A stretch of DNA of 64,000 nt from Janthinobacterium sp. 64 (lineage in GTDB: Bacteria > Pseudomonadota > Gammaproteobacteria > Burkholderiales > Burkholderiaceae_D). The notes under the pieces were generated by a model. It was not told the origin of the DNA. It made no database searches and was given only the letters and a program-made list of their open reading frames with translations. Within the stretch, counting starts at the first letter, position 1. Each line of letters starts with the position of its first letter. The translations under genes were made by a program, and so were the position numbers. Positions 8,580 to 19,546 of the stretch are shown piece after piece. The stretch covers positions 682,001 through 746,000 of the forward strand of contig NZ_PHUG01000001.1 of the NCBI RefSeq assembly GCF_002813325.1, read 5' to 3'.

Positions 8580-9674
8580 ATGTCAGGTAGAAAGAAGTTT
8601 GTCGCGGCAGCCGTGTTGAGCAGCATGTTGTCGTTTTCCGCCTTCGCGGCAGACGATACGCCGTTGAACGCGTCCGCCCGCGCTGCGATCGTGCAGACAC
8701 TGGTAACGAAAATGAACGCGAACTACATCGAGCCAGCGGTGGCTGAACGGGTCGGCAGTGCGATCGCCAGGAAAAATACCGAAGGAGGTTATGCGAGCGC
8801 CGCCAGCGTGAAGGCGTTCAGCGAGGCGCTGGCGAAGGACTTGCGCGAATTGAGCGGCGATTTGCATTTCGGCGCCGCGTTTTATGAAGGTCTTCGCGAG
8901 CGCAGCGCCACCCCCGAACTGCCCAGCCGCGCCAAGATGGAAGAATGGCGCGACCAGACCGCGCGGCGAGGCTATGACATCGAGAAGATAGAACGCCTTC
9001 CCGGTAACATCGGCTATATCGAGCTGCGCGGCTTCGGCGGCCCGGAATTCGTCGGCGCGGCGTACACGGCGGCGATGTCGCTCATGGCGGGGACGGATGC
9101 GCTGATCCTCGACCTGCGCCGTAACGGCGGCGGCAGCCCGGCCAGCGTGGCTTACCTGATGAGTCATTTCTTTCCGCTCGGCGACGAGCGCCACCTGATC
9201 GATATGTACGACCGCCCGACAGGTACGACGCGGCAGTTCTGGACCGTGAAGACGGTCACGCAGCGCTACGACAAGCCCTTGTACGTGCTGACCTCGGCCC
9301 GCACGTTTTCCGGCGGCGAGGATTTCTCCTATGGCATCCAGGCGCAGAAACGGGGCACGGTGGTCGGAGAAACCACCGGCGGTGGTTCCAATCCCGTGAG
9401 CTGGTTCAACGTGGGACAAGACATCATAGTCGCGATCCCGACCGCGCGCACGACCAATGCCGTCACCAAAACCAACTGGGAGCACGTCGGCGTGAAACCG
9501 GACATCGCCGTGCCCGCGGCGCAGGCGCTGCAGACGGCGCACGTCGCCATCCTGCGCAAGCTGGTGTCATCGGCCAAGGAGGGCAACGAGCGCAAGGAAC
9601 TGCAGCGTGTGCTGGCGATGGCGGAGAAGGGGGAGTCCGAGAAGCCGGTCTACACGCTCAGGGGCGAGCGTTAA
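8580..9674 (+). CDS. S41 family peptidase, secreted
   Basis: A 364-aa protein starting at ATG 8580 with GGAGG five bases upstream. Residues 1-24 are a signal peptide (MSGRKKFVAAAVLSSMLSF, cleavage near SAFA-AD). The C-terminal half is an S41 (tail-specific protease/IRBP-like) domain: DALILDLRRNGGGSP, TSARTFSGGEDFSYG with the presumed nucleophile serine, and GTVVGETTGGG. No PDZ domain is evident, unlike CtpA/Prc, so it belongs with the shorter IRBP-like hydrolases. It should act in the periplasm or outside. MarR control is inferred from adjacency. Confidence 0.88.
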   Translation: MSGRKKFVAAAVLSSMLSFSAFAADDTPLNASARAAIVQTLVTKMNANYIEPAVAERVGSAIARKNTEGGYASAASVKAFSEALAKDLRELSGDLHFGAAFYEGLRERSATPELPSRAKMEEWRDQTARRGYDIEKIERLPGNIGYIELRGFGGPEFVGAAYTAAMSLMAGTDALILDLRRNGGGSPASVAYLMSHFFPLGDERHLIDMYDRPTGTTRQFWTVKTVTQRYDKPLYVLTSARTFSGGEDFSYGIQAQKRGTVVGETTGGGSNPVSWFNVGQDIIVAIPTARTTNAVTKTNWEHVGVKPDIAVPAAQALQTAHVAILRKLVSSAKEGNERKELQRVLAMAEKGESEKPVYTLRGER

Positions 9675-9734
9675 TATCGCGGCGTTGATTGTGCTGGTGT
9701 TGGCACGTGTGGCGCGTCATCCGACACTGCGGAG

Positions 9735-9770
9735 CCGACAATGGTGTCGGATTACGCTACGCTAATCCGA
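9735..9770. repeat. REP-like double hairpin
   Basis: Two overlapping hairpins: CCGACA-ATGG-TGTCGG (9735-9750) and TCGGATTA-N8-TAATCCGA (9747-9770). The TCGGATTAnGCnTAATCCGA type of element is a widespread intergenic repeat in proteobacteria. It lies between the protease gene and the convergent response-regulator gene, a usual place for such repeats. The rest of the 193-base gap shows nothing else. Confidence 0.55.
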
Positions 9771-9867
9771 CCTACGCCGTCAAGAATGGGCTGTGCGTTT
9801 TTGACGCCAACGCACGTCACGACGCTTCTGCAAACCGTAGCAGCAGGTTTGCAGTGCGTCCTTCACA

Positions 9868-11492
9868 TCAGGTCGCAATACCATACTTGTGCTGCGTGGC
9901 TTCGTATTGCTGCTTGAGCGATTCCAGCTGCGGATGCCTGGGGTCGATCTTGCGGATCACCTGCATCTGGTGCTGCGCCTGTTCGGCCAGCGGGGCTTCC
10001 CAGCCCAGCATGTTGAGCTGGCGCAAGATGGCGTCGACGGAGGCGAACAGCACGGGCAGGTTGCCTGGCGTCTTGCGCAAGGCCTGGCGCAGCACGAAGA
10101 CGGCCCCCTTGAGCTCGCCGCTTTCCGACTTGCTGGCCGCATCCTGCATCAATTCCTGCACCTGGTGCGTAATCTGCTGGCCCATGCCTTGCGCCAGGTC
10201 ATGCCGGCCCGCTTTTTCAAAGACGTCGACGGCCGCTTCCATTGTCACGTCGCTGTCCGCTTCGTTGACGAGTTTCATCATGACGTCGGATGCGGCCTGT
10301 TCCAGGTTGTTTTTCAGGCAGCTTTGCACCAGGCCTACCTTCAGCTGCGTCGACAGGCCGCGCGCCGTGTCCAGGGCGGCGGCGGCCAGTTGCAGTTCGG
10401 CGGCGGCGGCGATGTCGTTGCCGGATAATTCATGCAGCATCGCGGCCGAGATGGCGCGGCAGGCTTCCACGTTGGCGCTGCCCCGCAGGGAGCGCTCCAT
10501 GTCGCGCAGCACGCCGCTCGCCTGCGGCGCATCGCCTTTCTTGACCAGCGTTTTCACCAGGTTGACGTGGTCCTCCGGGTCGCGGAATTCCGAGTACTTG
10601 GCCTTGGTCACCACCTGCTTGTAGGCCCGTTCGGCCGCGCCGATGTCGCCCGTATCGTAGGCGATGCCGCCCAGGTGGCGCAGGCGGCCCACCATGTGCG
10701 GCGAGATGGCCACCGCGTCTTCGAGGATTTTTTTGCCTGCAGCTGCTGGCCCATGGCTTCATGGTTTTGCGCCAGCAAGTCGTAGGCGGCCATGAAGCGG
10801 GGATAGGTTTCCACCAGTTCCAGCAGCGCCTCCTGCGCATCTTCATGGCGCTGCTGTTCGAACAGGGTGCGCGCCAGTCCCAGGTGGGCCCAGGCCATGG
10901 GCCGCGTGGCCAGCATGTCGGCGTACAGCTGTTCCGCTTCCTTCCATTCATCGAGGGCGATGTGCAGTTCGGCGCGCAGGCGGGTGAAATCGGCCGCCAG
11001 GCGCGGGTGCTGCAGTTCCGCCGCGCGGCAGCTTTTCACGGCTTCGCGCAAGTCGCCCTTGTCGATCAGCTGATACGTGGGCAGGAAAATGGCGCGCCGG
11101 TCGATGGCGCGCGCGATGCGTCCGCTCAGCACGTCGACGGTAAACGGTTTTAATATGTAGTCGGACGGTGTCAGTTCGGCCGCGCTGATCACCTTGCTGT
11201 GGATGGCTTCCGAGGTCAGCATGATGAAGATCGTCCACAGGCTGATCAGCTTGTGGTGGCGCAAGTCTTCCAGCAATTGCTGGCCATCCTGGCCGTCCGT
11301 GCCACTGCCAAGATCGTATTCGCACAGGATGATGTCGAACGGTTTCTTCATCAGCAAGCGGATGGCCGTACCGGCATTGACGGCATATTCCACCTTGGTG
11401 ATGGCCGCCTGGTTCAGCATATTGTGCAGATTGCCCCGCATGCTGGGGTTCGGGTCGACGATCAGGACAGATAAGTCGCTAGTTTCTGGCAT
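9868..11492 (-). pseudogene. TPR-containing response regulator, single-base frameshift
   Basis: Two frames form one protein of about 540 aa. The first (from ATG 11492) is a CheY-like receiver (VLIVDPNPSMRGNLHNML, IILCEYDLGSGTDGQ, IMLTSEA, DYILKPF) followed by TPR helices to QLQAKK. The second (to the stop at 9868) continues from ILEDAVAISPHMVGRLRHLG with more TPR-like repeats to the C terminus. They are out of register at a run of seven A residues on the coding strand (10728-10734). One extra A, or a -1 slip, would restore the frame. Output would be protein-protein interaction, not DNA binding. Whether it is broken, slipped or a sequence error cannot be told here. Confidence 0.8.
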
Positions 11493-11765
11493 GGTTCAGC
11501 TCTCGTTCATCTGTTCGGTCATTTGCGGGAACTCTTCTTATAGGTATCTGCCTGGCAGCATTACTTTTTATCAGCATACTGCAAAGCCGGGCGACACTGC
11601 CAGCAAAATGCATGCAATCGGGCGCAGGGCAGGGCGCCGGAGGCATCCTGTGGCGCGCGGCGTTGTATTTCATGGCGGCACCGCATATTCCAGCATTTAG
11701 TTGACTAGCATGATAGTATCCTAATTACAACTAGTGTTGGATGCCGCGCAAGCTTGCGGCCAGGC

Positions 11766-12884
11766 ATGCGCAAGGCTGTACCGGGCGCTCTTCTTCTTTC
11801 TGGTGTCGATACCCGTATGCGTGTTCCTGACCTTTCTTCCCTGCGGCGCATCGCCGTTCCCCTTGCCTTTGGCGGCAACAGCGAACAGCAGCATACCTAT
11901 TTTGCGGAATTGCACCGCGTGGGCCTCGTCACGCAAGTGATGGGCATCATCGCCTACAGCCTGACCTGGCTGATGATGCCCGATCCCTATCATCCGAACC
12001 TGCTGCACGCCGTGCTGGCGCTGCTGGGCATGCTGGCCAGCCTGGTGGCGCGCTACCGCTGCACCACCTTGCCCGTGCTGACCATTTCCGGCGCCTGCGC
12101 CGTGCTGGCCCTGACTTTCGGTCTGCGCACCATGGCCGACGCCGTGCAGCACGCCAGCTTCTGGGTCTTGCCCGTAGGGGTCTTCCTGACCCTGGCCATC
12201 GCCTCCATCTTCAATGGCGGTCTCAGCTACCTGGCCGTGGTGGCAGGCATCTGGTGGAACGTGGGTCACGGCCTGTACCCCGTCAATGCGGGCTTGCCCG
12301 ACCAATCCTGGGTGCCGTTGATGATCGCCGTCAGCGTGCTGTTCGGCCTGGCGCTCAACGTCAGCTTCAGCTTATTGCGCTTGCGAAACTATCACTCCAA
12401 GGTGGAATTGACGCGGCTGGCCTTTCAGGACAGCCTGACGGGCTTGAACAACCGCCGCATGTTCACGCAGCGCGCCCAGCAGATGCATGGCGCAAGCCAT
12501 GGCGGCATGCTGCATTTCCTCATGATCGATATCGACAATTTCAAGATCATCAATGACCAGCAGGGTCACGATGCAGGCGACGCCGTGCTCGTGCGCACGG
12601 CTGCCATCATCGCCGACAAGGCGCAGGGCCATCTGTGCGGGCGCCTGGGCGGCGAGGAGTTCGGCATCGTGTATGCGGGCAGCCGCGACGATGCGGGCGC
12701 CTTTGCCGGCGCCCTGGTCGAAGCCGTCAGCCAGGCTTTCCATGCGGCGCAGTTCGTGTCGATTAGCGTGGGCGTGGCCGAACTGGACCGGGGCAAGGAG
12801 CTGGGCCACAGCTACCGGCTGGCCGACGAGGCGCTGTACCTGGCCAAGCGGCAAGGCAAGAACCGCTATGTGATCGCCGGATGA
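11766..12884 (+). CDS. Diguanylate cyclase (GGDEF), membrane-bound
   Basis: About 372 aa. The N-terminal 200 residues hold five or six hydrophobic segments, a membrane sensor of unknown ligand. The C-terminal GGDEF domain starts at DSLTGLNNRRMF, with the metal site IDIDNFKIINDQQGHDAGD and the active site RLGGEEFGIVY, so it should make c-di-GMP. The inhibitory I-site RxxD is absent: the aligned four residues are AQGH. The start is uncertain; TTG 11754, ATG 11766 and ATG 11817 are in frame and none has a good ribosome site. A TTGACT box at 11701-11706 may be the -35 element. The gene is divergent from the TPR response regulator. Confidence 0.88.
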   Translation: MRKAVPGALLLSGVDTRMRVPDLSSLRRIAVPLAFGGNSEQQHTYFAELHRVGLVTQVMGIIAYSLTWLMMPDPYHPNLLHAVLALLGMLASLVARYRCTTLPVLTISGACAVLALTFGLRTMADAVQHASFWVLPVGVFLTLAIASIFNGGLSYLAVVAGIWWNVGHGLYPVNAGLPDQSWVPLMIAVSVLFGLALNVSFSLLRLRNYHSKVELTRLAFQDSLTGLNNRRMFTQRAQQMHGASHGGMLHFLMIDIDNFKIINDQQGHDAGDAVLVRTAAIIADKAQGHLCGRLGGEEFGIVYAGSRDDAGAFAGALVEAVSQAFHAAQFVSISVGVAELDRGKELGHSYRLADEALYLAKRQGKNRYVIAG

Positions 12885-12989
12885 TTGCTCGCACGGGTTG
12901 GTTGTTGCAAGTTGGCAAAAACTGCCGTTTTCAGGGCGGAAATGGCCGGAAAGCCATAAGTTCAGGTCATAAGGCAGGGGTAAAACGGG

Positions 12990-12995
12990 TATAAT
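12990..12995 (+). promoter_or_regulatory. -10 element upstream of purL
   Basis: A perfect TATAAT within GGGTATAATGCG, 85 bases before the purL start. The -35 region (GTCATA at 12966-12971, 18-base spacing) is weak, hinting at an activator or a moderate promoter. No purine operator could be recognised in the leader. Confidence 0.5.
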
Positions 12996-13080
12996 GCGCG
13001 CAAAGGAAATTTGCCGTACGAAAGATATTGTCATACCTACCTTTAACCCGCAGCCACGCTGCATCAACCACCTTCCAATC

Positions 13081-16000
13081 ATGTTGATACTGCCGGGTTC
13101 CAATGCCCTGTCCCATTTCCGTAGCCACCGTCTGTTAAGCCAACTGCAAGCCGTCTCGCCTGCGATTGTTGCCGTACAAGCACGCTATGTCCATTTCATC
13201 GATGCCAGCGCGCCCCTCACGGCCGACGACAGCACGCGCCTTGGCGCCTTGCTGACGTACGGCGAGCCGGCCCAGGCTGACAATACGGAAGGCGCTGCCG
13301 AAGCATTCTTCGTCATTCCCCGTTTCGGCACGATTTCTCCGTGGGCTTCGAAAGCCACCGACATCGCGCACAACTGCGGCATGGCGCACATCAAACGCGT
13401 CGAACGCGGCGTCGCTTTCCGCATCAACCTGAAATCGGGCATCCTGGGCAGCGCGATTCTAGCAGGCAAACTGACGGACGAGCAGGTACAGGCCGTGGCC
13501 GACTTGCTGCACGACCGCATGACGGAATCCGTGCTGCGCAGCGCGGACGACGCGAAGGATCTGTTCCGCACCCTGGAAGCGCGTCCGCTCGAATCGATCG
13601 ACTTGCTGGGGCAGGGCAAGGCCGCGCTGGAAACGGCGAACGTCGAGCTGGGCCTGGCGATGTCGGAAGACGAAATCGACTACCTGGACGCCGCCTTCAC
13701 CAAGGCCGGCCGCAACCCGACGGACGTGGAACTGATGATGTTCGCGCAGGCGAACAGCGAACATTGCCGTCACAAGATCTTCAACGCCGACTGGACCATC
13801 GACGGCGTGGCGCAACCCAAGTCGCTGTTCGGCATGATCAAGAACACGCACGAACTGCAGCCGAAGGGCACCGTCGTCGCCTACAGCGACAATTCGTCCA
13901 TCATGGAAGGCGCGACGGTCTCCCGTTTCTACCCGCGCGGTGCCAACCACGAATATGCGGCATCGACCGAGCTGACGCACACCCTGATGAAGGTGGAAAC
14001 GCATAACCACCCGACGGCCATCTCCCCATTCCCAGGCGCCTCCACGGGCGCGGGCGGCGAGATCCGCGACGAAGGCGCGACGGGCCGCGGCGCCAAGCCA
14101 AAAGCCGGTTTGACCGGTTTCACCGTGTCGAACCTGTCCCTGCCGGATGCCGTGCGCAGCTGGGAAACGGCCGCTTCCGTGACGGCGCCACTGGCTGGCC
14201 GCACGGATGCGGACCAATATGGCAAACCGGAACGCATCGCTTCGCCGCTGCAAATCATGATCGAAGGCCCGCTGGGCGGCGCCGCGTTCTCGAACGAATT
14301 CGGCCGTCCCGTCTTGGGCGGCTACTTCCGCACGTATGAACAGAACGTCGGCGTCGACAAAGACGCCGTGTTCGGCTACCACAAGCCGATCATGATCGCT
14401 GGCGGCATCGGCAATATCTCGGCGCAGCACACGCACAAGAACGACATCCCCGTCGGCAGCCTGCTGGTGCAGCTCGGTGGCCCGGGCATGCGCATCGGCA
14501 TGGGCGGCAGCGCCGCCTCGTCGATGACCACCGGCAGCAACACGGCCGACCTGGACTTCGATTCCGTCCAGCGCGGTAACCCTGAAATGGAACGCCGCGC
14601 CCAGGAAGTCATCAACGCCTGCTGGCAAATGGGCGCGGACAACCCGATCATCTCGATCCACGACGTGGGTGCGGGCGGCTTGTCGAACGCGTTCCCGGAA
14701 ATCACCAACGACGCCAAGCGCGGTGCGATTTTCGACCTGCGCAAAGTGCCGCTGGAAGAATCGGGCATGGCGCCGAAGGAAATCTGGAGCAATGAATCGC
14801 AGGAACGCTACGTTCTGGCCATCGCGCCGGAAAGCCTGCCACTGTTCAAAGCCATGTGCGAACGCGAACGCTGTCTGTTCGCCGCCGTGGGCGTGGCCAC
14901 CGAAGAGCGTCAACTGAAACTGATCGACCCGGAACTCGGCAACGAGCCGGTCGACATGCCGATGGATGTCTTGCTGGGCAAGCCGCCGAAGATGCAACGC
15001 GACGTGATCCACGTGGCCAACGATTTCCCGGCCATCGATCTGACGGGCATGGACTTGAAGGACGTGGCGCAAAAAGTGCTGCTGCTGCCGACCGTGGCCG
15101 ACAAATCGTTCCTGATCACCATCGGCGACCGCAGCGTGGGCGGCATGACCGTGCGCGACCAGATGGTGGGACCATGGCAAGTGCCGGTGGCCGATTGCGC
15201 CGTCACCACCATGAGCTTCGAGGGTTATCTGGGCGAAGCGATGGCCATGGGCGAACGCACGCCGCTGGCCGTCATCGACGCCGCAGCTTCCGGCCGCATG
15301 GCCGTGGGCGAAGCCGTCACCAACATCGCCGCCGCAGCGATTGCCGACATCTCCGACATCAAATTGTCCGCCAACTGGATGGCCGCCTGCGGCCAGCCTG
15401 GCCAGGACGCAGCCTTGTACGACACGGTCAAAGCCGTCGGCATGGACCTGTGCCCGGCGCTGGGCATCAGCATCCCCGTCGGCAAGGATTCGCTGTCGAT
15501 GCGCACGACGTGGAAAGACGACAGCACGGGCGCGGCGAAATCCGTCACGTCGCCGGTGTCGCTGATCGTCTCCTCGTTCGCACCAGTCACCGACGTGCGC
15601 AAGTCGCTCACGCCGCAGCTGAAAATGGACAAGGGCGACACGTCCTTGATCCTGATTGACCTGGGCCGCGGCAAAAACCGTTTGGGCGCTTCCGCCCTGG
15701 CGCAAGTCATGGGGCAGTTAGGCAATGAAACGCCGGACGTCGACAGCGCGGAAGACCTGAAAGGCTTCTTCGCCGCCATTCAAAAGCTCAATAGCGACGA
15801 CAAGCTGCTGGCCTACCATGACCGTTCGGACGGCGGCCTGTATGCCACCCTGACGGAAATGGCCTTTGCCGGCCACACGGGCATGTCCGTCAACCTCGAC
15901 ATGCTGACCATGGAAGGCGAGCATTCCAGCGACTGGGGCGACGCCAAGAACTGGACGGGCCAGGTAGCGGAACGCCGCAACGAACTGACCCTGCGCGCTT

Positions 16001-17118
16001 TGTTCAGCGAAGAGCTGGGCGCCGTCATCCAGGTGCGCGCGGAAGAAAAATCGCTCGTCATGGACGTGCTGCGCACGTTTAATTTGGGCGCCTGCAGCCA
16101 TATCATCGGCAAATTGAATGACCGCGACGTGATCGAATTCACGCGCGACGCCAAGCTGATTTACACCCAGCCGCGCGCGGACCTGCACCGCCTGTGGAGC
16201 GAAACGAGCTGGCGCATCGCCCGCCTGCGCGACAATCCAGCCTGCGCGGACGCCGAATACGACCGCCTGCTGGACGCGCAAGATCCGGGCATGTCGCCGA
16301 TCGTCACGTTTGATCAGAACGAGAACATCGCCGCGCCATTCATCGCCACCGGCGTGCGTCCGCGTGTCGCCATCCTGCGCGAGCAGGGCGTCAACTCGCA
16401 CATCGAGACGGCGTACGTCATGCACCAGGCAGGTTTTACGGCTGTCGACGTGCACATGAGCGACCTGATTGCGGGCCGCGTCAAGCTGGACGACTTCCAG
16501 GGCGTTATCGCCGTGGGCGGCTTCTCGTACGGCGACGTGCTGGGCGCGGGCGAAGGCTGGGCGAAAACGATACTGTTCAACGCCAGCCTGGCAGAACAGT
16601 TCGCGCGCTTCTTCAACCGCAAGGACAGTTTTGGTTTGGGTATCTGCAACGGCTGCCAGATGATGAGCAATTTGAAATCCATCATCCCTGGCGCCCACGC
16701 CTGGCCGAAGTTCACGCGCAACAAGTCGGAGAAATTCGAAGGCCGCTTTGCCATGGTCGAAGTGATGGATTCCCCATCGATCTTCTTCAACGGCATGGCC
16801 GGCACCCAAGCCGGCATCGCCATCGCCCACGGCGAAGGCTACGCCGACTTCTCGCAAACGGGCGACATCACCCAGGTCAGCAAAGCCATGCGTTTTGTGG
16901 ACAACAAGGGTGCTGCCACCGAAGCGTACCCGTACAACCCGAACGGCTCGCCGGAAGGCATCACCTCCGTCACCACGCCAGACGGCCGCTTCACCGTGCT
17001 GATGCCGCACGCGGAGCGCGTGTTCCGCAGCGTGCAGCAGTCCTACCACCCTGAAGCGTGGGGCGAAGATTCGCCTTGGATGCGCATGTTCAGGAATGCA
17101 CGGAAGTTTGTGGGGTAA
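13081..17118 (+). CDS. purL: Phosphoribosylformylglycinamidine synthase
   Basis: A 1345-aa single-chain (large-type) FGAM synthase; E. coli PurL has 1295 aa. It converts FGAR, glutamine and ATP to FGAM in purine synthesis. The N-terminal linker and the ATP-binding domains are clear ([38 protein letters not shown]). The C-terminal glutaminase carries its nucleophile in GICNGCQMM (Cys 1189) and [12 protein letters not shown] 13081 ([14 protein letters not shown]) matches the usual PurL beginning; the open frame upstream to 12994 overlaps the promoter. A terminator follows at 17181. Confidence 0.97.
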   Translation: MLILPGSNALSHFRSHRLLSQLQAVSPAIVAVQARYVHFIDASAPLTADDSTRLGALLTYGEPAQADNTEGAAEAFFVIPRFGTISPWASKATDIAHNCGMAHIKRVERGVAFRINLKSGILGSAILAGKLTDEQVQAVADLLHDRMTESVLRSADDAKDLFRTLEARPLESIDLLGQGKAALETANVELGLAMSEDEIDYLDAAFTKAGRNPTDVELMMFAQANSEHCRHKIFNADWTIDGVAQPKSLFGMIKNTHELQPKGTVVAYSDNSSIMEGATVSRFYPRGANHEYAASTELTHTLMKVETHNHPTAISPFPGASTGAGGEIRDEGATGRGAKPKAGLTGFTVSNLSLPDAVRSWETAASVTAPLAGRTDADQYGKPERIASPLQIMIEGPLGGAAFSNEFGRPVLGGYFRTYEQNVGVDKDAVFGYHKPIMIAGGIGNISAQHTHKNDIPVGSLLVQLGGPGMRIGMGGSAASSMTTGSNTADLDFDSVQRGNPEMERRAQEVINACWQMGADNPIISIHDVGAGGLSNAFPEITNDAKRGAIFDLRKVPLEESGMAPKEIWSNESQERYVLAIAPESLPLFKAMCERERCLFAAVGVATEERQLKLIDPELGNEPVDMPMDVLLGKPPKMQRDVIHVANDFPAIDLTGMDLKDVAQKVLLLPTVADKSFLITIGDRSVGGMTVRDQMVGPWQVPVADCAVTTMSFEGYLGEAMAMGERTPLAVIDAAASGRMAVGEAVTNIAAAAIADISDIKLSANWMAACGQPGQDAALYDTVKAVGMDLCPALGISIPVGKDSLSMRTTWKDDSTGAAKSVTSPVSLIVSSFAPVTDVRKSLTPQLKMDKGDTSLILIDLGRGKNRLGASALAQVMGQLGNETPDVDSAEDLKGFFAAIQKLNSDDKLLAYHDRSDGGLYATLTEMAFAGHTGMSVNLDMLTMEGEHSSDWGDAKNWTGQVAERRNELTLRALFSEELGAVIQVRAEEKSLVMDVLRTFNLGACSHIIGKLNDRDVIEFTRDAKLIYTQPRADLHRLWSETSWRIARLRDNPACADAEYDRLLDAQDPGMSPIVTFDQNENIAAPFIATGVRPRVAILREQGVNSHIETAYVMHQAGFTAVDVHMSDLIAGRVKLDDFQGVIAVGGFSYGDVLGAGEGWAKTILFNASLAEQFARFFNRKDSFGLGICNGCQMMSNLKSIIPGAHAWPKFTRNKSEKFEGRFAMVEVMDSPSIFFNGMAGTQAGIAIAHGEGYADFSQTGDITQVSKAMRFVDNKGAATEAYPYNPNGSPEGITSVTTPDGRFTVLMPHAERVFRSVQQSYHPEAWGEDSPWMRMFRNARKFVG

Positions 17119-17180
17119 TTCAGCTATTTTCGGCGCGGCGCCTTGGTTCAGGGCGCTGCTGCTGGGGTAGGAATGAGAAA

Positions 17181-17208
17181 GCCGCTGTCGGGAGGCAGCG
17201 GCTTTTTT
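17181..17208 (+). terminator. Rho-independent terminator of purL
   Basis: Stem GCCGCTG/CAGCGGC with an 8-base loop followed by six T residues, 63 bases after the purL stop. GC content collapses immediately after it, marking the left edge of the AT-rich islet. Confidence 0.85.
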
Positions 17209-17284
17209 AATTATTGAAAATTCTGTTTTTAGTTTTGATAGAAGTGCGAATAAATCTGTAGAAGAAAAAACGTTTGAACGTAAT

Positions 17285-19546
17285 TTAGTATGTGCTTGGA
17301 GTTTTTCGTTTCTTTTCTTTAGATTTTAAATTTTCACTCTTCACAATATTATTTGAGGTTATTGATAAATTCAATATCCCATTTGGCCCGCCTCGCTCTA
17401 GAGAACTTGCAATTGAAAGATGGCGAATTGCTCTGCTTGCTCCCAAATACATCCGTGACACATATCTGCGTCTTGCACCTTGACTTATGTGTTCGACAGA
17501 AAGTTCCACTTCATCACAATTTATGAGGAATACTGTATCAAATTGTAATCCAGCTACATACTCAGGCATGCTGAAAACACATCTGTTTTTTGCATAGCGT
17601 AAATCTTTCATATCTTCACGTGAGGTTATTGCTATAAATTTGTCTTGTATTCTTCCTGCGTCACGATAAATGCTAAAAAGCTTTTCATTTAGACATAACA
17701 CGGCAACATCGTTTCCTTTTGCGGGGAGACTTTTTGCGGCATAAATGGCTTGTTCAAATATGGAATCCACCAGCTCAGTGTTATTTTTGAAAATTTGTAA
17801 TGTTGGAATTTCCCCGCTAGGTTGAGCAGATTGTCCTATATATGTATTAAATTCACCTTCTAGGTCAATTGCTGGAAATGACCCGTCTAAATCACGAAGT
17901 AAAGCAGTAATTTGAGGTGATGATCGGTACACTGTTTTTAGGTCAACGGGGATTGATTCTCCTACGCCTGGGTTTCTAAATCTTGAAATTCCGTTGCCAA
18001 AGTTTGTGTCACGGGTACTTTGTTTTAGATCGTATGCCATGTATAGTGGCCAGCGACCTGAAACGCCTGCTCGAGATTTGAATAAATTTTGCAAAACCAT
18101 TGTTTCGACGCGAGTAAAATAGTGATATTCATCTACAAATACCCGATCAAATCCATCTCGTTCTTTTAGTTGATTCCATTCATGTGTTGAAAGATATCTT
18201 CCGAAATCAGCTACCATCTGATCCATGCTAAGATATTTTTCTTTATGAAGCTCAAGGCAATATGCACTATGTATTTCTAAGAGAATTTTTCTGTGATTCA
18301 TAGTAGGTAATGACATTTGCCATGCCTCTCGATCTTCTTTTATATATCGTTCAGCATCAGTGGTGCCTTTTCTAATATTCTCTGCATCAATTGAACAAGC
18401 AAACTCATTCATTATTTCTTCAATAAGTGCATCTCGGGCGTCTAAGTCCTCCATTCTATCTGAAAAATCAGGGCATTCATTTAGTAGTCCGAATTTAATT
18501 CTTGCATCTGAGTTGGTTTGATTAATTGAATCGTTAATCATTACTCGTTGATAATCCCGTCCTTCGATTCCATCTAATGAGAGCGGGCTTAGTCCCTTTT
18601 TCTCATACCCTAACTGTAATTGAGCCAGTTCATAAAGTGTGCCGATCCATAGCCTAGGTTTTCCATCTTCTGTAAATAGATTTGCCCACCTTTCAGATGG
18701 ATCTAATGCATATAACATGCCTCGGACTACTTCATGTGCAAGGGCTGAGCTATGCGTTAAAAATGCGAATCGATAATCTAAATTTTTATCCGCAGCGTCA
18801 TAAAGATCTCGCAAACACTTTACGACCATTGCTTGTGTTTTTCCAGTGCCTGCGGCACCTCGTAACCTGAGAGGCCCATCGGTCGACTTATTTACAAAAT
18901 TTAGTTGTTCTGAGTTAAGTCGTTTTTCGTACCATTCTAACAAGGTCCCACTTCCTGCTAGACGTAGACCCAAAGGTTCACTTAGTACAATCCCGTAATT
19001 TCCTCCATTTATTATTGGCTGAATATCGGTGATTAATGCATCAACGATCTGCTCCATTGCAAAAGTGTAACACTCAATGTCGATAGGAACATTGTCCAGA
19101 TCTAATGCTTTTGATGTTACCGCAAATGCATAAATATTTGCTGTTCCGGCCGGTGATCTATCAAAACATATTCGTTCAACATTTCCACGTAAATATGACT
19201 CAGCATAGACTGATAATCTTGAACCTGCATGAAATTTTTGCCATGGAACGGGTACTGAAATGCCACGATCAAACTGTGTTAGGGCAACCCGAATTATTCG
19301 TTCAAAAACATTTCGACTTCTAGCGCTAGAGGAAAAGACACCATTCTCACCAATATATATTACGAGATAACCGCTGTTTTCGTCTGCTGCTTCCGATAGG
19401 ATGTAGATATTATCTCCTATTACAACTCGACGCAATTTCCCAGATGTTTCAGGCAATTTAAACTCGCGAAACCATTCATCTTCCACTAGGGCTGAATCAA
19501 GTAGAGGAAGAGAATATTGATCAATTACTAATATTTTTGGTTTCAT
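17285..19546 (-). CDS. UvrD-like superfamily 1 helicase in AT-rich islet
   Basis: A 753-aa protein. Residues 1-220 form a domain I do not recognise. From 230 follows an SF1A helicase core: Walker A GAAGTGKT (230-237), Walker B VFVDEYHYF (469-477, with Tyr-His where UvrD has Ala-Gln), a motif IV-like KTVYRSSPQI, a divergent motif V (MPEYVAGLQFDTVFLINCDE) and motif VI SRMYLGASRAIRHL. The C-terminal 30 residues are lysine-rich. No nuclease motif is evident. Its start overlaps the stop of the upstream gene by ATGA, so the two are translationally coupled. Base composition is about two-thirds A+T, unlike every neighbour. An anti-phage or DNA-processing role is inferred. Confidence 0.82.
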   Translation of the reverse strand: MKPKILVIDQYSLPLLDSALVEDEWFREFKLPETSGKLRRVVIGDNIYILSEAADENSGYLVIYIGENGVFSSSARSRNVFERIIRVALTQFDRGISVPVPWQKFHAGSRLSVYAESYLRGNVERICFDRSPAGTANIYAFAVTSKALDLDNVPIDIECYTFAMEQIVDALITDIQPIINGGNYGIVLSEPLGLRLAGSGTLLEWYEKRLNSEQLNFVNKSTDGPLRLRGAAGTGKTQAMVVKCLRDLYDAADKNLDYRFAFLTHSSALAHEVVRGMLYALDPSERWANLFTEDGKPRLWIGTLYELAQLQLGYEKKGLSPLSLDGIEGRDYQRVMINDSINQTNSDARIKFGLLNECPDFSDRMEDLDARDALIEEIMNEFACSIDAENIRKGTTDAERYIKEDREAWQMSLPTMNHRKILLEIHSAYCLELHKEKYLSMDQMVADFGRYLSTHEWNQLKERDGFDRVFVDEYHYFTRVETMVLQNLFKSRAGVSGRWPLYMAYDLKQSTRDTNFGNGISRFRNPGVGESIPVDLKTVYRSSPQITALLRDLDGSFPAIDLEGEFNTYIGQSAQPSGEIPTLQIFKNNTELVDSIFEQAIYAAKSLPAKGNDVAVLCLNEKLFSIYRDAGRIQDKFIAITSREDMKDLRYAKNRCVFSMPEYVAGLQFDTVFLINCDEVELSVEHISQGARRRYVSRMYLGASRAIRHLSIASSLERGGPNGILNLSITSNNIVKSENLKSKEKKRKTPSTY

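Noticed and set aside
13459..15705. 748-aa open frame on the minus strand opposite purL
   Set aside because: It is a shadow of the GC-rich purL codons, histidine- and arginine-rich, with no domain pattern or ribosome site.
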